This document shows positions 8,131 to 16,448 of a stretch of 64,000 bases of DNA, piece after piece (the first letter of the stretch is position 1; each line of letters begins with the position of its first letter). Position numbers and translations under genes: made by a program. Location of the stretch: positions 1 to 64,000 of the forward strand of contig JASHNT010000055.1 in NCBI GenBank assembly GCA_030041495.1. The letters are read 5' to 3'. The notes beneath the pieces are model-generated. The model was given only the letters and a program-made list of their open reading frames with translations, had not been told where the DNA came from and made no database searches. Source of the DNA: Bryobacteraceae bacterium (GTDB lineage: Bacteria; Acidobacteriota; Terriglobia; Bryobacterales; Bryobacteraceae).

Positions 8131-8600
8131 AAAACATTCGAAAAAGAAACAGACGGCCTAGCGCACAGAGCGCGAAGCGCGCCAGGAAGAATGGTGTGAC
8201 GCTGATCGAGATGCTCGTGGTGGTGGTCATCATGGGCTTATTCGTGAGCTTGGTCGGCGTGACTCTGTTCCGCCGCGCCGACGAAGCCAAGCGCACCGCC
8301 GCCAAAGCCCAGATCGACTCCTTCATGACCGCTCTGGGGGCCTACAAACTTGATACCGGCAATTTCCCCAACACCGATCAGGGGCTGAACGCGCTGCGCG
8401 TCAAGCCCGACGGAGTCGACCAGTGGGCCGGACCGTACCTGCCCAAGGAAGTCCCCATGGATCCGTGGGGCCACCAGTATCAATACGCCTATCCGGGTGC
8501 GCACGGCGATGAGCCGGACTTGGTCTCTTATGGCGCCGACGGCGCGCCCGGCGGCGATGGAAACAATGCGGACATCGAGAGCTGGAGTAACGCGAAATAA
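8127..8600 (+). CDS. gspG: Major pseudopilin GspG
   Basis: 157 residues with a long basic leader of 23 residues ending KNG, then VTLIEMLVVVVIMGLFVSLVG: the type IV prepilin cleavage site with Glu at +5 and a hydrophobic helix. The mature part carries the GspG pattern (AKAQIDSFMTALGAYKLDTG, PNTDQGLNALRV, YLPKEVPMDPWGHQYQY, DLVSYGADGAPGGDGNNADI), including the acidic loop that binds calcium in other GspG proteins. It is the main subunit of the pseudopilus. The prepilin peptidase needed to process it is not in this window. Confidence 0.95.
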   Translation: MKNIRKRNRRPSAQSAKRARKNGVTLIEMLVVVVIMGLFVSLVGVTLFRRADEAKRTAAKAQIDSFMTALGAYKLDTGNFPNTDQGLNALRVKPDGVDQWAGPYLPKEVPMDPWGHQYQYAYPGAHGDEPDLVSYGADGAPGGDGNNADIESWSNAK

Positions 8601-9144
8601 GACGCGCGGCGCGGGCCTGCGGCGGCATAGGGCCGCCAGGCTCCGTTGTGCCGCCGTGTGGCAAGATGGCGTAACTTTAATCGAGCTGCTGCTGGTGGTC
8701 ACCATCATCGCACTGCTCGCCGCGATCACCTTCCCGACGGCTTCCGCCGGCCTCGATTCGCTGCGCTTGCGGACCGCTGCCGACCGCGTGGTCAGCCTCC
8801 TCAACGGCGCTCTCGACCGCGCCGATCGCACTCAGCAGGTGATCGAAATTCGCGTCTCGCCGGAAGACAATGCGATTTCCGCGCGCTCCGCGGACTCGAG
8901 CTTGAATCGCACTCTGGCGTTTTCCACGCCGGTGCGCATCGCTTCGGCCGGTCCGGAGCTTCCCAACGCCGCCTTGGACAACGCACAGGGCGGCGGCCAG
9001 CGCCGCTACTTGCTCTACCCCGGCGGAAGCCCCCCGCGCATCAGCATCGAGTTGCAGACCAACGAAGGCCGCAAGCGCCGCGTGTGGGTGGATCCCGTCA
9101 CCGGTACGCTGCACTCCGATCCGGAGGCGGCGAGTGAGAAATAG
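8566..9144 (+). CDS. gspH: Minor pseudopilin GspH
   Basis: A pseudopilin with cleavage site QDG followed by VTLIELLLVVTIIALLAAITF (Glu at +5) and a beta-rich globular part ending VDPVTGTLHSDPEAASEK. The start is uncertain. The ATG at 8566 lies inside gspG and gives a 35-residue basic leader, similar in style to gspG; a GTG at 8656 gives a leader of only five residues. No clear ribosome-binding site decides between them. The gene sits in the usual G-H-I-J-K order and overlaps gspI by 11 bases. Confidence 0.8.
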   Translation: MRTSRAGVTRNKTRGAGLRRHRAARLRCAAVWQDGVTLIELLLVVTIIALLAAITFPTASAGLDSLRLRTAADRVVSLLNGALDRADRTQQVIEIRVSPEDNAISARSADSSLNRTLAFSTPVRIASAGPELPNAALDNAQGGGQRRYLLYPGGSPPRISIELQTNEGRKRRVWVDPVTGTLHSDPEAASEK

Positions 9145-9574
9145 ACGGCGCAGCCAACGCGGATTCACTCTGCTCGAAGTCCTGGTGGCCGCGGTCATCA
9201 TGGGCATCGCCGTGGCCGGATTGATGGGAGGCCTGGTCACCGCCACGCGCAATGCCGCGCGCCTCTCCCAATACGATCGTGCCACCTTGCTGGCGCGCCA
9301 AAAGATGGATGAGCTGCTGGTTGCAACCGAACTGCGCCGCGGCCAGCCGATCGAAGGCTCCTTCGATCCCGCCCTCACTGGCGGCGAGCCCATCGGCTGG
9401 AGCGCCGTGGTGCAGCCCTTCGAGACCGCGCCGGGCGCCGGACCGGGCCAATGGGTCCTCGACCGTATTCAACTCCAGATCTGGTGGATGGACGGCGCAA
9501 CCCGCCACGAGTTTTCGCTGGAAGGTTTCCGCCGCGGCATCCTGCAACCGGGAGATCCCATTAATGTCCCGTAG
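9134..9574 (+). CDS. gspI: Minor pseudopilin GspI
   Basis: 146 residues from a GTG that overlaps the end of gspH. A ten-residue basic leader (MRNRRRSQRG) is followed by FTLLEVLVAAVIMGIAVAGLM, the prepilin processing site with Glu at +5. The short mature domain has the LARQKMDELL segment seen in GspI proteins. In known systems GspI forms the pseudopilus tip complex with GspJ and GspK, both encoded next. The 3' end overlaps gspJ by 11 bases. Confidence 0.88.
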   Translation: MRNRRRSQRGFTLLEVLVAAVIMGIAVAGLMGGLVTATRNAARLSQYDRATLLARQKMDELLVATELRRGQPIEGSFDPALTGGEPIGWSAVVQPFETAPGAGPGQWVLDRIQLQIWWMDGATRHEFSLEGFRRGILQPGDPINVP

Positions 9575-10259
9575 AGGAACCCGCCGCGGTTTTACTCTGA
9601 TCGAGATGATCATCGCCGTCACCCTGGTGGCGGCGATCGTCACCGGCCTGCTGATGACCATGCGCACGGCGCTCTCCGCTTATCAGAAAGTTCACGCCCG
9701 TCTGGACGACAACCGGCGCGTGATGGGACTGGATCGGGCTCTGCACCGGCAGCTCGGCGGCATCATGCCGGTGGCGATGCAATGCCCCGGCGGACCCCCG
9801 ATGGCGGCTTTTATCGGCGATCCAACCTCGCTGCGCTTTGTGAGCAGCTCCTCGCTCGCCGAAGGCGCGCGCGGTTATCCGCGAGTGGTTGAATACGCCG
9901 CGGCACCTGATCCGCAAGGCGGACTGCGCCTGATGATGAATGAGCGAATTTACGCCGGCCCCTCCAGCCTCATTCCGCTGTGCGCCGGGCAAGCTCTTGC
10001 GCCAGTCGCCCTCACGCCCCAGTCGGTCGAGCTGGCCGGCAAGATGGCGTATATTCGCTTCGGCTATCGCAAGCCGGTCCCGGATTCCCCGATGGGCGGA
10101 GATTGGTTGCCCGCGTGGCAGGGAATACCGGACCTGCCGCGCGCGATGCGGATCGAGATGGCTCCGCTGGCCGCGGACCCGGCTCATCTGCCCATGCTCA
10201 CGGTCAACGTGCCAGTGCGTTTGAACCGGCAGTTGCTGGCTCCCTATGCGGATTATTGA
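9564..10259 (+). CDS. gspJ: Minor pseudopilin GspJ
   Basis: 231 residues. The ATG at 9564 gives a nine-residue leader (MSRRGTRRG) and then FTLIEMIIAVTLVAAIVTGLLM, the prepilin site with Glu at +5; the open frame upstream is only a shadow of gspI. The mature protein is larger than GspI and GspH, as usual for GspJ, and has the LHRQLGGIMPV segment after the helix. It is part of the tip complex with GspI and GspK and overlaps gspK by 14 bases. Confidence 0.85.
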   Translation: MSRRGTRRGFTLIEMIIAVTLVAAIVTGLLMTMRTALSAYQKVHARLDDNRRVMGLDRALHRQLGGIMPVAMQCPGGPPMAAFIGDPTSLRFVSSSSLAEGARGYPRVVEYAAAPDPQGGLRLMMNERIYAGPSSLIPLCAGQALAPVALTPQSVELAGKMAYIRFGYRKPVPDSPMGGDWLPAWQGIPDLPRAMRIEMAPLAADPAHLPMLTVNVPVRLNRQLLAPYADY

Positions 10260-11322
10260 GCGCAGCTCCAGGCATGCGGCGCAGCGCGGGTCCGCGCTAT
10301 TAGCCGTGCTGTGGCTGGCCGCGGCTCTGGCGGCGATTGCGTTCGCGCTCTCCTCCACCGTCCGTTCGGAAACCAATCGCGCCGGCGGCGACTCCGACGG
10401 TCTGCGGACCTACTACTTGGCCAGCGGTGCAGTCGAGCGCGGCATTCAGTGGATGCTGTGGGGTTGGACCGGCTATACCCAGACCAATCCCGACGGCACC
10501 CCTCGCTTCTGGGCCCCCAACGAGCCCCGCATGATCATGCATTTTCCCAGCGGCGACGCCGTAGTGGAGCTGATCCCGGAATCTGCCAAGCTCAATATCA
10601 ACACCGCCACCCCGGGCGAGCTGTCCCGCGTCGTGGCCGCGGTTTCCGGCGATCCGGCACTGGCGCAATCCCTGGCACAGGCCATCATCGACTGGCGCAG
10701 CCCCGGCCCTGGCCCGTTGGATTCATTCTATTTTTCGCTCGGACAGTCAGGCGGGCCGACTTTCCTGCCGCGCCACGCGTCCTTTGAAGAGATTGAGGAA
10801 TTATTGCTGGTGCGAGGCATGACTCCGGAGCTCTTCTATGGCAACTTCACCGCCGACGCCGAAGGCCGCCTATACGCGCGCGGCGGCCTGCGGGATTGCC
10901 TGTCGGTGTGGGGGAGCGAGGGGCCGTACGATATCAACACGGCGAGCCCCGCCCTGATGCAGGCCATCGGCGTGCCCGCTGCTTCAATCGCCCAAATTCT
11001 CCAACGCCGCTACGTGCGCCCGTTCCATGACATGGGCGAGGCCAGCAACTTGGGGATCTCGGCGCCGGGCTTGAGCGTCGGCGGCAATCACGTCTGGACC
11101 CTGCGCGCCACCGCGCGCCTGCGCCACCCCGACGGAACCCCTTCCGATGTGCTGCGCACTGCATCGGCAACCATAATGCTTCTCGATCCCAAGAAGAATT
11201 ACCAGATGCCTGTGCACGTGCTGCGCTATTACGACGATGCCTGGAGCGAATTAGCGGTCGCACCCCCGGGCCCTCTCTCGCCTCCCGCATCTGCGCCTGT
11301 CACCGGAGCTGTAGTGCCATGA
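10246..11322 (+). CDS. gspK: Large minor pseudopilin GspK
   Basis: 358 residues. The leader ends QRG and is followed by SALLAVLWLAAALAAIAFAL. Glu at +5 is missing, which is characteristic of GspK, the pseudopilin that caps the tip. The globular part contains two helix-hairpin-helix-like segments (LNINTATPGELSRVV and YDINTASPALMQAIGV), matching the T2SSK SAM-like domain. It overlaps both neighbours (gspJ by 14 bases, gspL by 4). Confidence 0.88.
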   Translation: MRIIERSSRHAAQRGSALLAVLWLAAALAAIAFALSSTVRSETNRAGGDSDGLRTYYLASGAVERGIQWMLWGWTGYTQTNPDGTPRFWAPNEPRMIMHFPSGDAVVELIPESAKLNINTATPGELSRVVAAVSGDPALAQSLAQAIIDWRSPGPGPLDSFYFSLGQSGGPTFLPRHASFEEIEELLLVRGMTPELFYGNFTADAEGRLYARGGLRDCLSVWGSEGPYDINTASPALMQAIGVPAASIAQILQRRYVRPFHDMGEASNLGISAPGLSVGGNHVWTLRATARLRHPDGTPSDVLRTASATIMLLDPKKNYQMPVHVLRYYDDAWSELAVAPPGPLSPPASAPVTGAVVP

Positions 11323-12647
11323 TTCCGGCGAGCCTCAAGAAAATCCTCGCGCTGGGCAGCGGCATCGGCATCCAGATCCTGGGCCCGCGCGGAGCCGAGT
11401 CCCTGCGCATCGCCGCGGTGCGCGTTCGCCCCAACGGCGCACGGCTCATCGACTCACTGCTGATCGAGGATTTCCGGCGCCGGCCCGCCGCGGAGTGGGG
11501 AGCAACTTATGCGGCGTTTTTGCGCAAGCACGCTCTCACGCATGCCTCGGCTGTAGTGCTGCTGCCGCGCGCCGATGTGATCCTGCGGCCGATTGCCTTG
11601 CCAGGTGTCTCCAAGCAGGATCTGGACAACGCCGTCCGCTTCCAGACGGATGGTCTCCATCCCTACGGCGACGACGATATTTACTCGGCGTGGGCCCGAT
11701 TGCCCGGTAGCGCGACGGTGCTGGTTGCGATAGCGCGCCGCGATGCGGTCGAGCGCTACGCCGCGCCGTTTGAGGAAGCCGGCGTGCGCGTAGGCGCGTT
11801 CACCTGTTCGGCGGCCGCGATCTACTCCGCATTGCGCCTGTTCGGCGAAACGCCGGCGCCAGAGCTCCTGACCGTCGACGATTCCACCGGCGCGATGGAA
11901 TTCTACGGGGAGAGCCCCGCTAGGCCGCTGTTTTCGGCCAGCTTCGATGCATCCCCCCACGACGAGGGCAACGGCCGCGCTGCCGCGCTTGCCGCGGCCG
12001 AGCTGCGGATCGCTCCTGGAACCGAGCCGGTCTCGCTGGCCGCGCTATTGAAGCTTGCTTCCGGCGACTCGCCCGCCTTCCCGGCTCCACTCGCCGTCGC
12101 CGCGGCGCTGGTCTCGGCCTGCCCGCGCTCTTCGCTCGAGCTGAATCTTCTCCCCACCGAGCGGCGCCATGCCGGCTCGCGGATGCGCTGGGTTCCCACT
12201 GGAGCACTGGCGGCTGCGGTGCTCGGACTCGCCGCGTGGCTCCTGCTGTTGCCGTCGCTCGAAAACAGAAGATTTTTGAAGCAGCTCGATCAGAAGATCG
12301 CCGCCGTGACTCCCGCGGCCGACCGCGCCAGTGCGCTCGACAAACAGATCGACGACGCGGAGCGCCGCATCCAGCTTCTGGACCGGTTGCGCGCGCAGCC
12401 CAAGGCGGACATGGACGTGGTGGCGGAGTTGACGCGCGTGCTCGCGCCTCCCACCTGGGTCAACCTCATGCAGCTCTCCGCCAAGCAGGTGATCGTCTCC
12501 GGCGAGACTCCGGAATCCGCGCCGCTGCTTTCGCTGCTGGACGCCTCGAAGCTGTTTGAAGGGTCCGAGTTTCAGGGTTCGCCCATGCGCCTGCCCAGCG
12601 GCGGCCAACAGTTCCACATCAAGACCAACCGCGAGGGCGTGAAATGA
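11319..12647 (+). CDS. gspL: GspL-like assembly platform protein (PilM-like plus PilN-like halves)
   Basis: 442 residues. Residues 1 to about 200 form an actin-like PilM/GspL cytoplasmic domain (VVLLPRADVILRPIALPG, LDNAVRFQTDGLHPYG). One membrane helix follows at about 290-308. The rest has the PilN look: a heptad-like linker (DQKIAAVTPAADRASALDKQ, ERRIQLLDRL) and the small ferredoxin-like domain starting VVAELTRVLAPPTWVNLMQL. GspL in proteobacteria has the same overall plan with less resemblance to PilN, so this may be described as a PilM-PilN fusion in GspL position. It links GspE to the periplasmic parts. Confidence 0.8.
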   Translation: MIPASLKKILALGSGIGIQILGPRGAESLRIAAVRVRPNGARLIDSLLIEDFRRRPAAEWGATYAAFLRKHALTHASAVVLLPRADVILRPIALPGVSKQDLDNAVRFQTDGLHPYGDDDIYSAWARLPGSATVLVAIARRDAVERYAAPFEEAGVRVGAFTCSAAAIYSALRLFGETPAPELLTVDDSTGAMEFYGESPARPLFSASFDASPHDEGNGRAAALAAAELRIAPGTEPVSLAALLKLASGDSPAFPAPLAVAAALVSACPRSSLELNLLPTERRHAGSRMRWVPTGALAAAVLGLAAWLLLLPSLENRRFLKQLDQKIAAVTPAADRASALDKQIDDAERRIQLLDRLRAQPKADMDVVAELTRVLAPPTWVNLMQLSAKQVIVSGETPESAPLLSLLDASKLFEGSEFQGSPMRLPSGGQQFHIKTNREGVK

Positions 12648-13255
12648 GCCTCTCCCCGCGGGAGCGCCGCCTGCTTTCCTGGACCGCCGTATCAGTGGTG
12701 CTGTCGCTGCCGGTTTTTTTCTGGAGCGTCGGCGGAAATTCCGGTGGCGCGGTGGTCGCTCCCACGGATTCGGCCGCGTTGGCCGAAAAGCGTCTGGCCC
12801 GCCTGCGGGATGCCGCCGCGACAGTCCCGCAGAAAGAGGAAATCTTCAAATCCCTTTCTGCTGACCTCGCCAAACGCGAAGCCGGATTGATCAGAACCGA
12901 AACAGCCGCGCAGGCCGGCGCCGCGCTGCTGCAGATTCTGACACGGCTGTGCGGTTCGCAGCAGATCACCATCAAGCAGCCGGAGCTGTTGCCGATCGTG
13001 CCTCTCGGCGATGCCTACGGAGAAGCCGTGGTGGCCATCAACATTGAGTGCCACATCGATCAACTGATCAATCTCCTGGCCGATATTTCCTCCCAGCCGG
13101 AGTTGCTCACTACCACCGATCTGCAGGTCCAGGCGGCGAATCCCAAAGAGAAGACGGTCAACGTGCGGCTGGCGGTCGGTGGCGTCACGCCGCGCTCGCT
13201 GGTTCCGGCCAAGCCCGGAGCTCAGAGAACCGCGAAGAAAGGAGCCGGTCTCTAG
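12644..13255 (+). CDS. gspM: GspM/PilO-like assembly platform protein
   Basis: 203 residues: short cytoplasmic start, one transmembrane helix (about 12-28), a coiled-coil-like region (AALAEKRLARLRDAAATVPQKEEIFKSL), and a C-terminal ferredoxin-like domain (EAVVAINIECHIDQLINLLADISSQPELLTTTDLQVQ) typical of PilO and GspM. It pairs with the GspL-like protein. ATGA overlap with gspL indicates coupled translation. PilO-type and GspM-type families are hard to separate by eye; position decides. Confidence 0.75.
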   Translation: MSLSPRERRLLSWTAVSVVLSLPVFFWSVGGNSGGAVVAPTDSAALAEKRLARLRDAAATVPQKEEIFKSLSADLAKREAGLIRTETAAQAGAALLQILTRLCGSQQITIKQPELLPIVPLGDAYGEAVVAINIECHIDQLINLLADISSQPELLTTTDLQVQAANPKEKTVNVRLAVGGVTPRSLVPAKPGAQRTAKKGAGL

Positions 13256-13272
13256 AGCCGGACCCCCGCGGC

Positions 13273-14040
13273 ATGACTCGCAAAATGATCTGGCTGAATG
13301 TGGCGCTAGTGGGCCTGGTCGCATTGCTGGTCTGGCAACTGCGCGTGCGCCGCCAGCAGGCCGAAGCGCAGGAGCGCGCGGTGTTGCTCCAGCGCGCCCG
13401 CCAACAGGCCGTATTCGCTCCTCCGCAGGGTTCGCCCGCGCGGCCCGTGGCTCCTGCCGATTACATTGACACCGCGCAGAAGATGCTCTTTTCCAAGGAT
13501 CGCAATCCCAACGTGATCGTCGAGGTGCCTCCGCCTCCGCCCCCGCCCCCGCCGCCGCCGAAAATGCCCGACCTTCCGTTCTACTACGGCCAACTGCACT
13601 TCGGCGGACCTCCCGTGATCGAGCTGCGCGCCGCGAACGGCAAGGAGCAGAAAGGCTACGCCGCGGGCGACAAGATCGGCGACTTTACGGTGGTCTCCTT
13701 CGATCGCGACACGGTTACCTTTGAATGGAACGGCGACCAGGTTGTGCGCAACCTGAGCGACTTGAAGCCTAAAGACACTTCGCCGCAGGCCGCCCAGCAA
13801 CCGCCGGCGCAGCAGGCGTCTACTGCTCCGGCATCGAACGGGGTGATCGCCATCGGCGCGAATGATGAGACCACTTCCGCCTCCAGCATTCCGTCCGTCG
13901 TCGGACCGGATGTGGGAGGCGGCTATTATGGATGCAAATCCGGAGACACCACGCCTTCCGGCACCGTCGTCGGCGGATTTGTGAAGAGCAGCTCGCAAGG
14001 GATGATGGGGCAATCCTGCCGCTGGGAGCGAGTTAAGTAG
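13273..14040 (+). CDS. gspC: GspC-like inner-membrane protein with poly-proline hinge
   Basis: 255 residues from the ATG at 13273 (the frame runs open upstream over gspM). One N-terminal helix (IWLNVALVGLVALLVWQL), then a run of 11 prolines near residues 87-97, then an HR-like beta domain (FYYGQLHFGGPPVIELRA, GYAAGDKIGDFTVVSFDRDT, VVRNLSDLK). In known systems the HR domain of GspC contacts the secretin GspD, which is encoded next. The C-terminal quarter is Gln/Ala/Ser-rich and ends with a Gly-rich segment holding two cysteines; no PDZ domain is visible. In most operons gspC comes first; here it is near the end, just ahead of gspD. Confidence 0.7.
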   Translation: MTRKMIWLNVALVGLVALLVWQLRVRRQQAEAQERAVLLQRARQQAVFAPPQGSPARPVAPADYIDTAQKMLFSKDRNPNVIVEVPPPPPPPPPPPKMPDLPFYYGQLHFGGPPVIELRAANGKEQKGYAAGDKIGDFTVVSFDRDTVTFEWNGDQVVRNLSDLKPKDTSPQAAQQPPAQQASTAPASNGVIAIGANDETTSASSIPSVVGPDVGGGYYGCKSGDTTPSGTVVGGFVKSSSQGMMGQSCRWERVK

Positions 14041-14060
14041 GGGAGACCGGGTATCTCGAG

Positions 14061-16448
14061 ATGAATCATCGCACTTCTTCTTTTTTGTGGATCGCAGTGG
14101 GACTGGGCGCGGCGCTGACGGCCGGCCTCGCTTGGGGGCAACAGCAGCCGCCGGTGCAGGCCCCCGCGCCACAACCGCCGGCGCCGGCCCAGCAAGCTGC
14201 TCCGGCCCAGCCTGCGGCCGCTCCCAAAGTCTCCGCCGCCGATCTCACGCTCAACAACGCGTCTCTCAACGATGTGGTCGACCGCCTCGGCCGCTTGCTG
14301 GGCATCATCTTGATCCCTCCCCCCGGAGGCTTGAGCGGCAGCATCACTATCAATTCCTACGGTGAAGCCAAGGATCTCGATGCGCGCAATCTGCTGGACA
14401 TGATCCTGCGCATCAACGGCTACGCCATGCAGCAGGAAGGCGACGTGTATCGCGTGTTCAAGATGGCCGACGCCATGAGCCAGCCCATCCCCGTCACCGT
14501 CAACGGCCGCGATGTTTCCGAGGGCGACGGCCTGCAACTGGAGATGATCTTCCTCAAATACGTCTCGGTGACCGAGCTGACCAAGGTCCTCAACGAATTC
14601 AAGGGGGAAAGCGCAAAGATCATCACCTACGAACCCGCCAATCTTCTGTTCATTCTCGATAGTGGGCGCAATTTGCAGCGGATGCGCGAAATCGTTTCCC
14701 AGTTCGATAGCGATACCTTCACGGGCCAGCGCGTGCACCTGTATGAGCTCCACGACGCCCGGCCCTCCGATGTTGAAAAGGAGCTGGACACCATCCTGAA
14801 GGGCATCTCGCTCGATGCCAAGAACAGTACGGTGCACTTCCTCGCGGTGGACAGCATTAACCTGCTGATCGCGATCGCCCCCAATCCGGGCGTGTTCAAC
14901 ACGGTGGAGGATTGGCTCAAGAAGCTGGACGTGCCTGCCAAAGCTGCGGCCGGCGCAGTCGACGACTACGTCTATACCGTGCTCTACGGCCGCAATGACT
15001 GCCTGGCGTATGCCCTGAACGAATTGTTCAATCCCGCGGCCGCTGTATTGCCGCCGGGGGCAATGGGCGCCGCCGGCGGGGCTTATGGCGCGCCGTACAA
15101 CAATTACGGCTACGGCATGGGCGGCAGTGGTGCCTACGGGGGTGCGTACGGGGGCGGCTATGGCGGGTACGGCGGCTACGGGGGGTACGGCGGAGCCGGC
15201 GGCTATGGAGGATACGGAGGAGGATACGCCGTGGGCGGAGGCATGGGCGGTACCGGAGGCGGGTATGGCGCGCCCAATAGTTTCAGCAGTGGCTTCGGCG
15301 GCAGCGGAGGTTGTCAAGGGATGGGAACCGGCATGGGTATGGGCGGGGGCGGCTACTCGGCGCCGGCCTTCGGCGGATACTCGGCGCAAACTCCCTTCGC
15401 GACAACTGCGACGACCCAAGCCGCAAGCTCGGGATCTGCCAACTCCACCACCAACTCCAACTCCAACACGGGCGTGGTGGGGCCCACAGGTTCGGCGCCA
15501 CAGCTCGAAGCTCCGCCGCGCATCGTGCCTTTGCCCTATGACAATAAGCTCATGATTCAGGCGGATCCGCAGAAGTATCAGACCATCCTGAAAATGCTTA
15601 AGGAGCTGGACCGGCCGCCGCGGCAGATTCTTCTGGACGCCAAGATTTATTCCGTCGATCTCACCGACAATTTTGCGAGCGGCATTGCGGCCTACTTCGG
15701 CAATCAGAGCACCAATAACTCCGGGCTGGGGCTGGCTCCTCCGGCTCTGTCGCTGGTCGGTGGCACCGCGACGCTGACCGCCGGAATGCTGGTGAGCAAG
15801 ACCAAGCAGCTGCTGGGCGCCTTGAGCTTGAATGAGAACATCGGTCACGTGCACATTCTTTCCGAGCCCAGCCTGATCGCCACCGACAGCATTCCCGCGT
15901 CGATCAACGTCGGCACACAAGTTCCGGTGCTGACTTCGCAAGTGGGCACGCCCTTGCAATTGGGAGGCACCAACGCCTTCACGCAAAACATTTCCGGCGT
16001 TGACACCGGCGTGACGCTGGAAGTTAATGCGCGCATCAACCCCAGCGGCATGGTGACGCTCATCGTTAATCAGGAAGTCAGCTCGCCTGGTGCGGGCGGC
16101 ACTGGCGGCGCAATCAACCCCAACACCACCAGCACCGGTTCGAGCCTCACCCCTTCTTTTTCGCAACAGACCGTGCAAACCCAGATCCTGGTTCATGACG
16201 GAGACACCATCGCCATCGGAGGATTGATCGGCGAAACCACCCAGACCGCGACCAACGGCATTCCGTTCCTGAGCCGGCTGCCTTACATCGGCGGCCTATT
16301 CGGCAGCCACACATATCAGCACGAACGTACGGAGATGATTCTGTTCATGACGCCTCACGTCATCTATGACATCACCGATCTGCTGGCGGCCAGCGATGAG
16401 CTGAAAGCGGAGATGCGAAAGCTGCGGAAAGACATTAAGGATCAGTAG
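14061..16448 (+). CDS. gspD: Type II secretion secretin GspD with a Gly/Tyr-rich insertion
   Basis: 795 residues: signal peptide (about 1-27), Pro/Ala/Gln-rich linker, N0 domain (DLTLNNASLNDVVDRLGRLL), N1-N2 domains (LKYVSVTELTKVLNEF, ILDSGRNLQRMREIVSQFD), then the C-terminal secretin domain (IHILSEPSLIATDSIPASINVGTQVPVLTS-like segment, GVTLEVNARINPSG, LIVNQEVSS, IAIGGLIGE, PFLSRLPYIGGLFGS). It forms the outer-membrane channel. Residues about 332-440 are a low-complexity insertion of GGYGG/GAYGG units, placed between N-domains; I know of no function for it. No gene follows for over 500 bases. Confidence 0.93.
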   Translation: MNHRTSSFLWIAVGLGAALTAGLAWGQQQPPVQAPAPQPPAPAQQAAPAQPAAAPKVSAADLTLNNASLNDVVDRLGRLLGIILIPPPGGLSGSITINSYGEAKDLDARNLLDMILRINGYAMQQEGDVYRVFKMADAMSQPIPVTVNGRDVSEGDGLQLEMIFLKYVSVTELTKVLNEFKGESAKIITYEPANLLFILDSGRNLQRMREIVSQFDSDTFTGQRVHLYELHDARPSDVEKELDTILKGISLDAKNSTVHFLAVDSINLLIAIAPNPGVFNTVEDWLKKLDVPAKAAAGAVDDYVYTVLYGRNDCLAYALNELFNPAAAVLPPGAMGAAGGAYGAPYNNYGYGMGGSGAYGGAYGGGYGGYGGYGGYGGAGGYGGYGGGYAVGGGMGGTGGGYGAPNSFSSGFGGSGGCQGMGTGMGMGGGGYSAPAFGGYSAQTPFATTATTQAASSGSANSTTNSNSNTGVVGPTGSAPQLEAPPRIVPLPYDNKLMIQADPQKYQTILKMLKELDRPPRQILLDAKIYSVDLTDNFASGIAAYFGNQSTNNSGLGLAPPALSLVGGTATLTAGMLVSKTKQLLGALSLNENIGHVHILSEPSLIATDSIPASINVGTQVPVLTSQVGTPLQLGGTNAFTQNISGVDTGVTLEVNARINPSGMVTLIVNQEVSSPGAGGTGGAINPNTTSTGSSLTPSFSQQTVQTQILVHDGDTIAIGGLIGETTQTATNGIPFLSRLPYIGGLFGSHTYQHERTEMILFMTPHVIYDITDLLAASDELKAEMRKLRKDIKDQ

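Noticed and set aside
8497-8600. Frameshift between gspG and gspH suggested by their overlap
   Set aside because: Both proteins have complete prepilin sites and normal ends; overlap is common throughout this operon, so no error is needed.
13926-16196. 756-codon open frame antisense to gspD
   Set aside because: It mirrors gspD codons in high-G+C DNA (His/Gly/Arg/Val-rich, no domain, no ribosome-binding site). The secretin on the other strand is certain.
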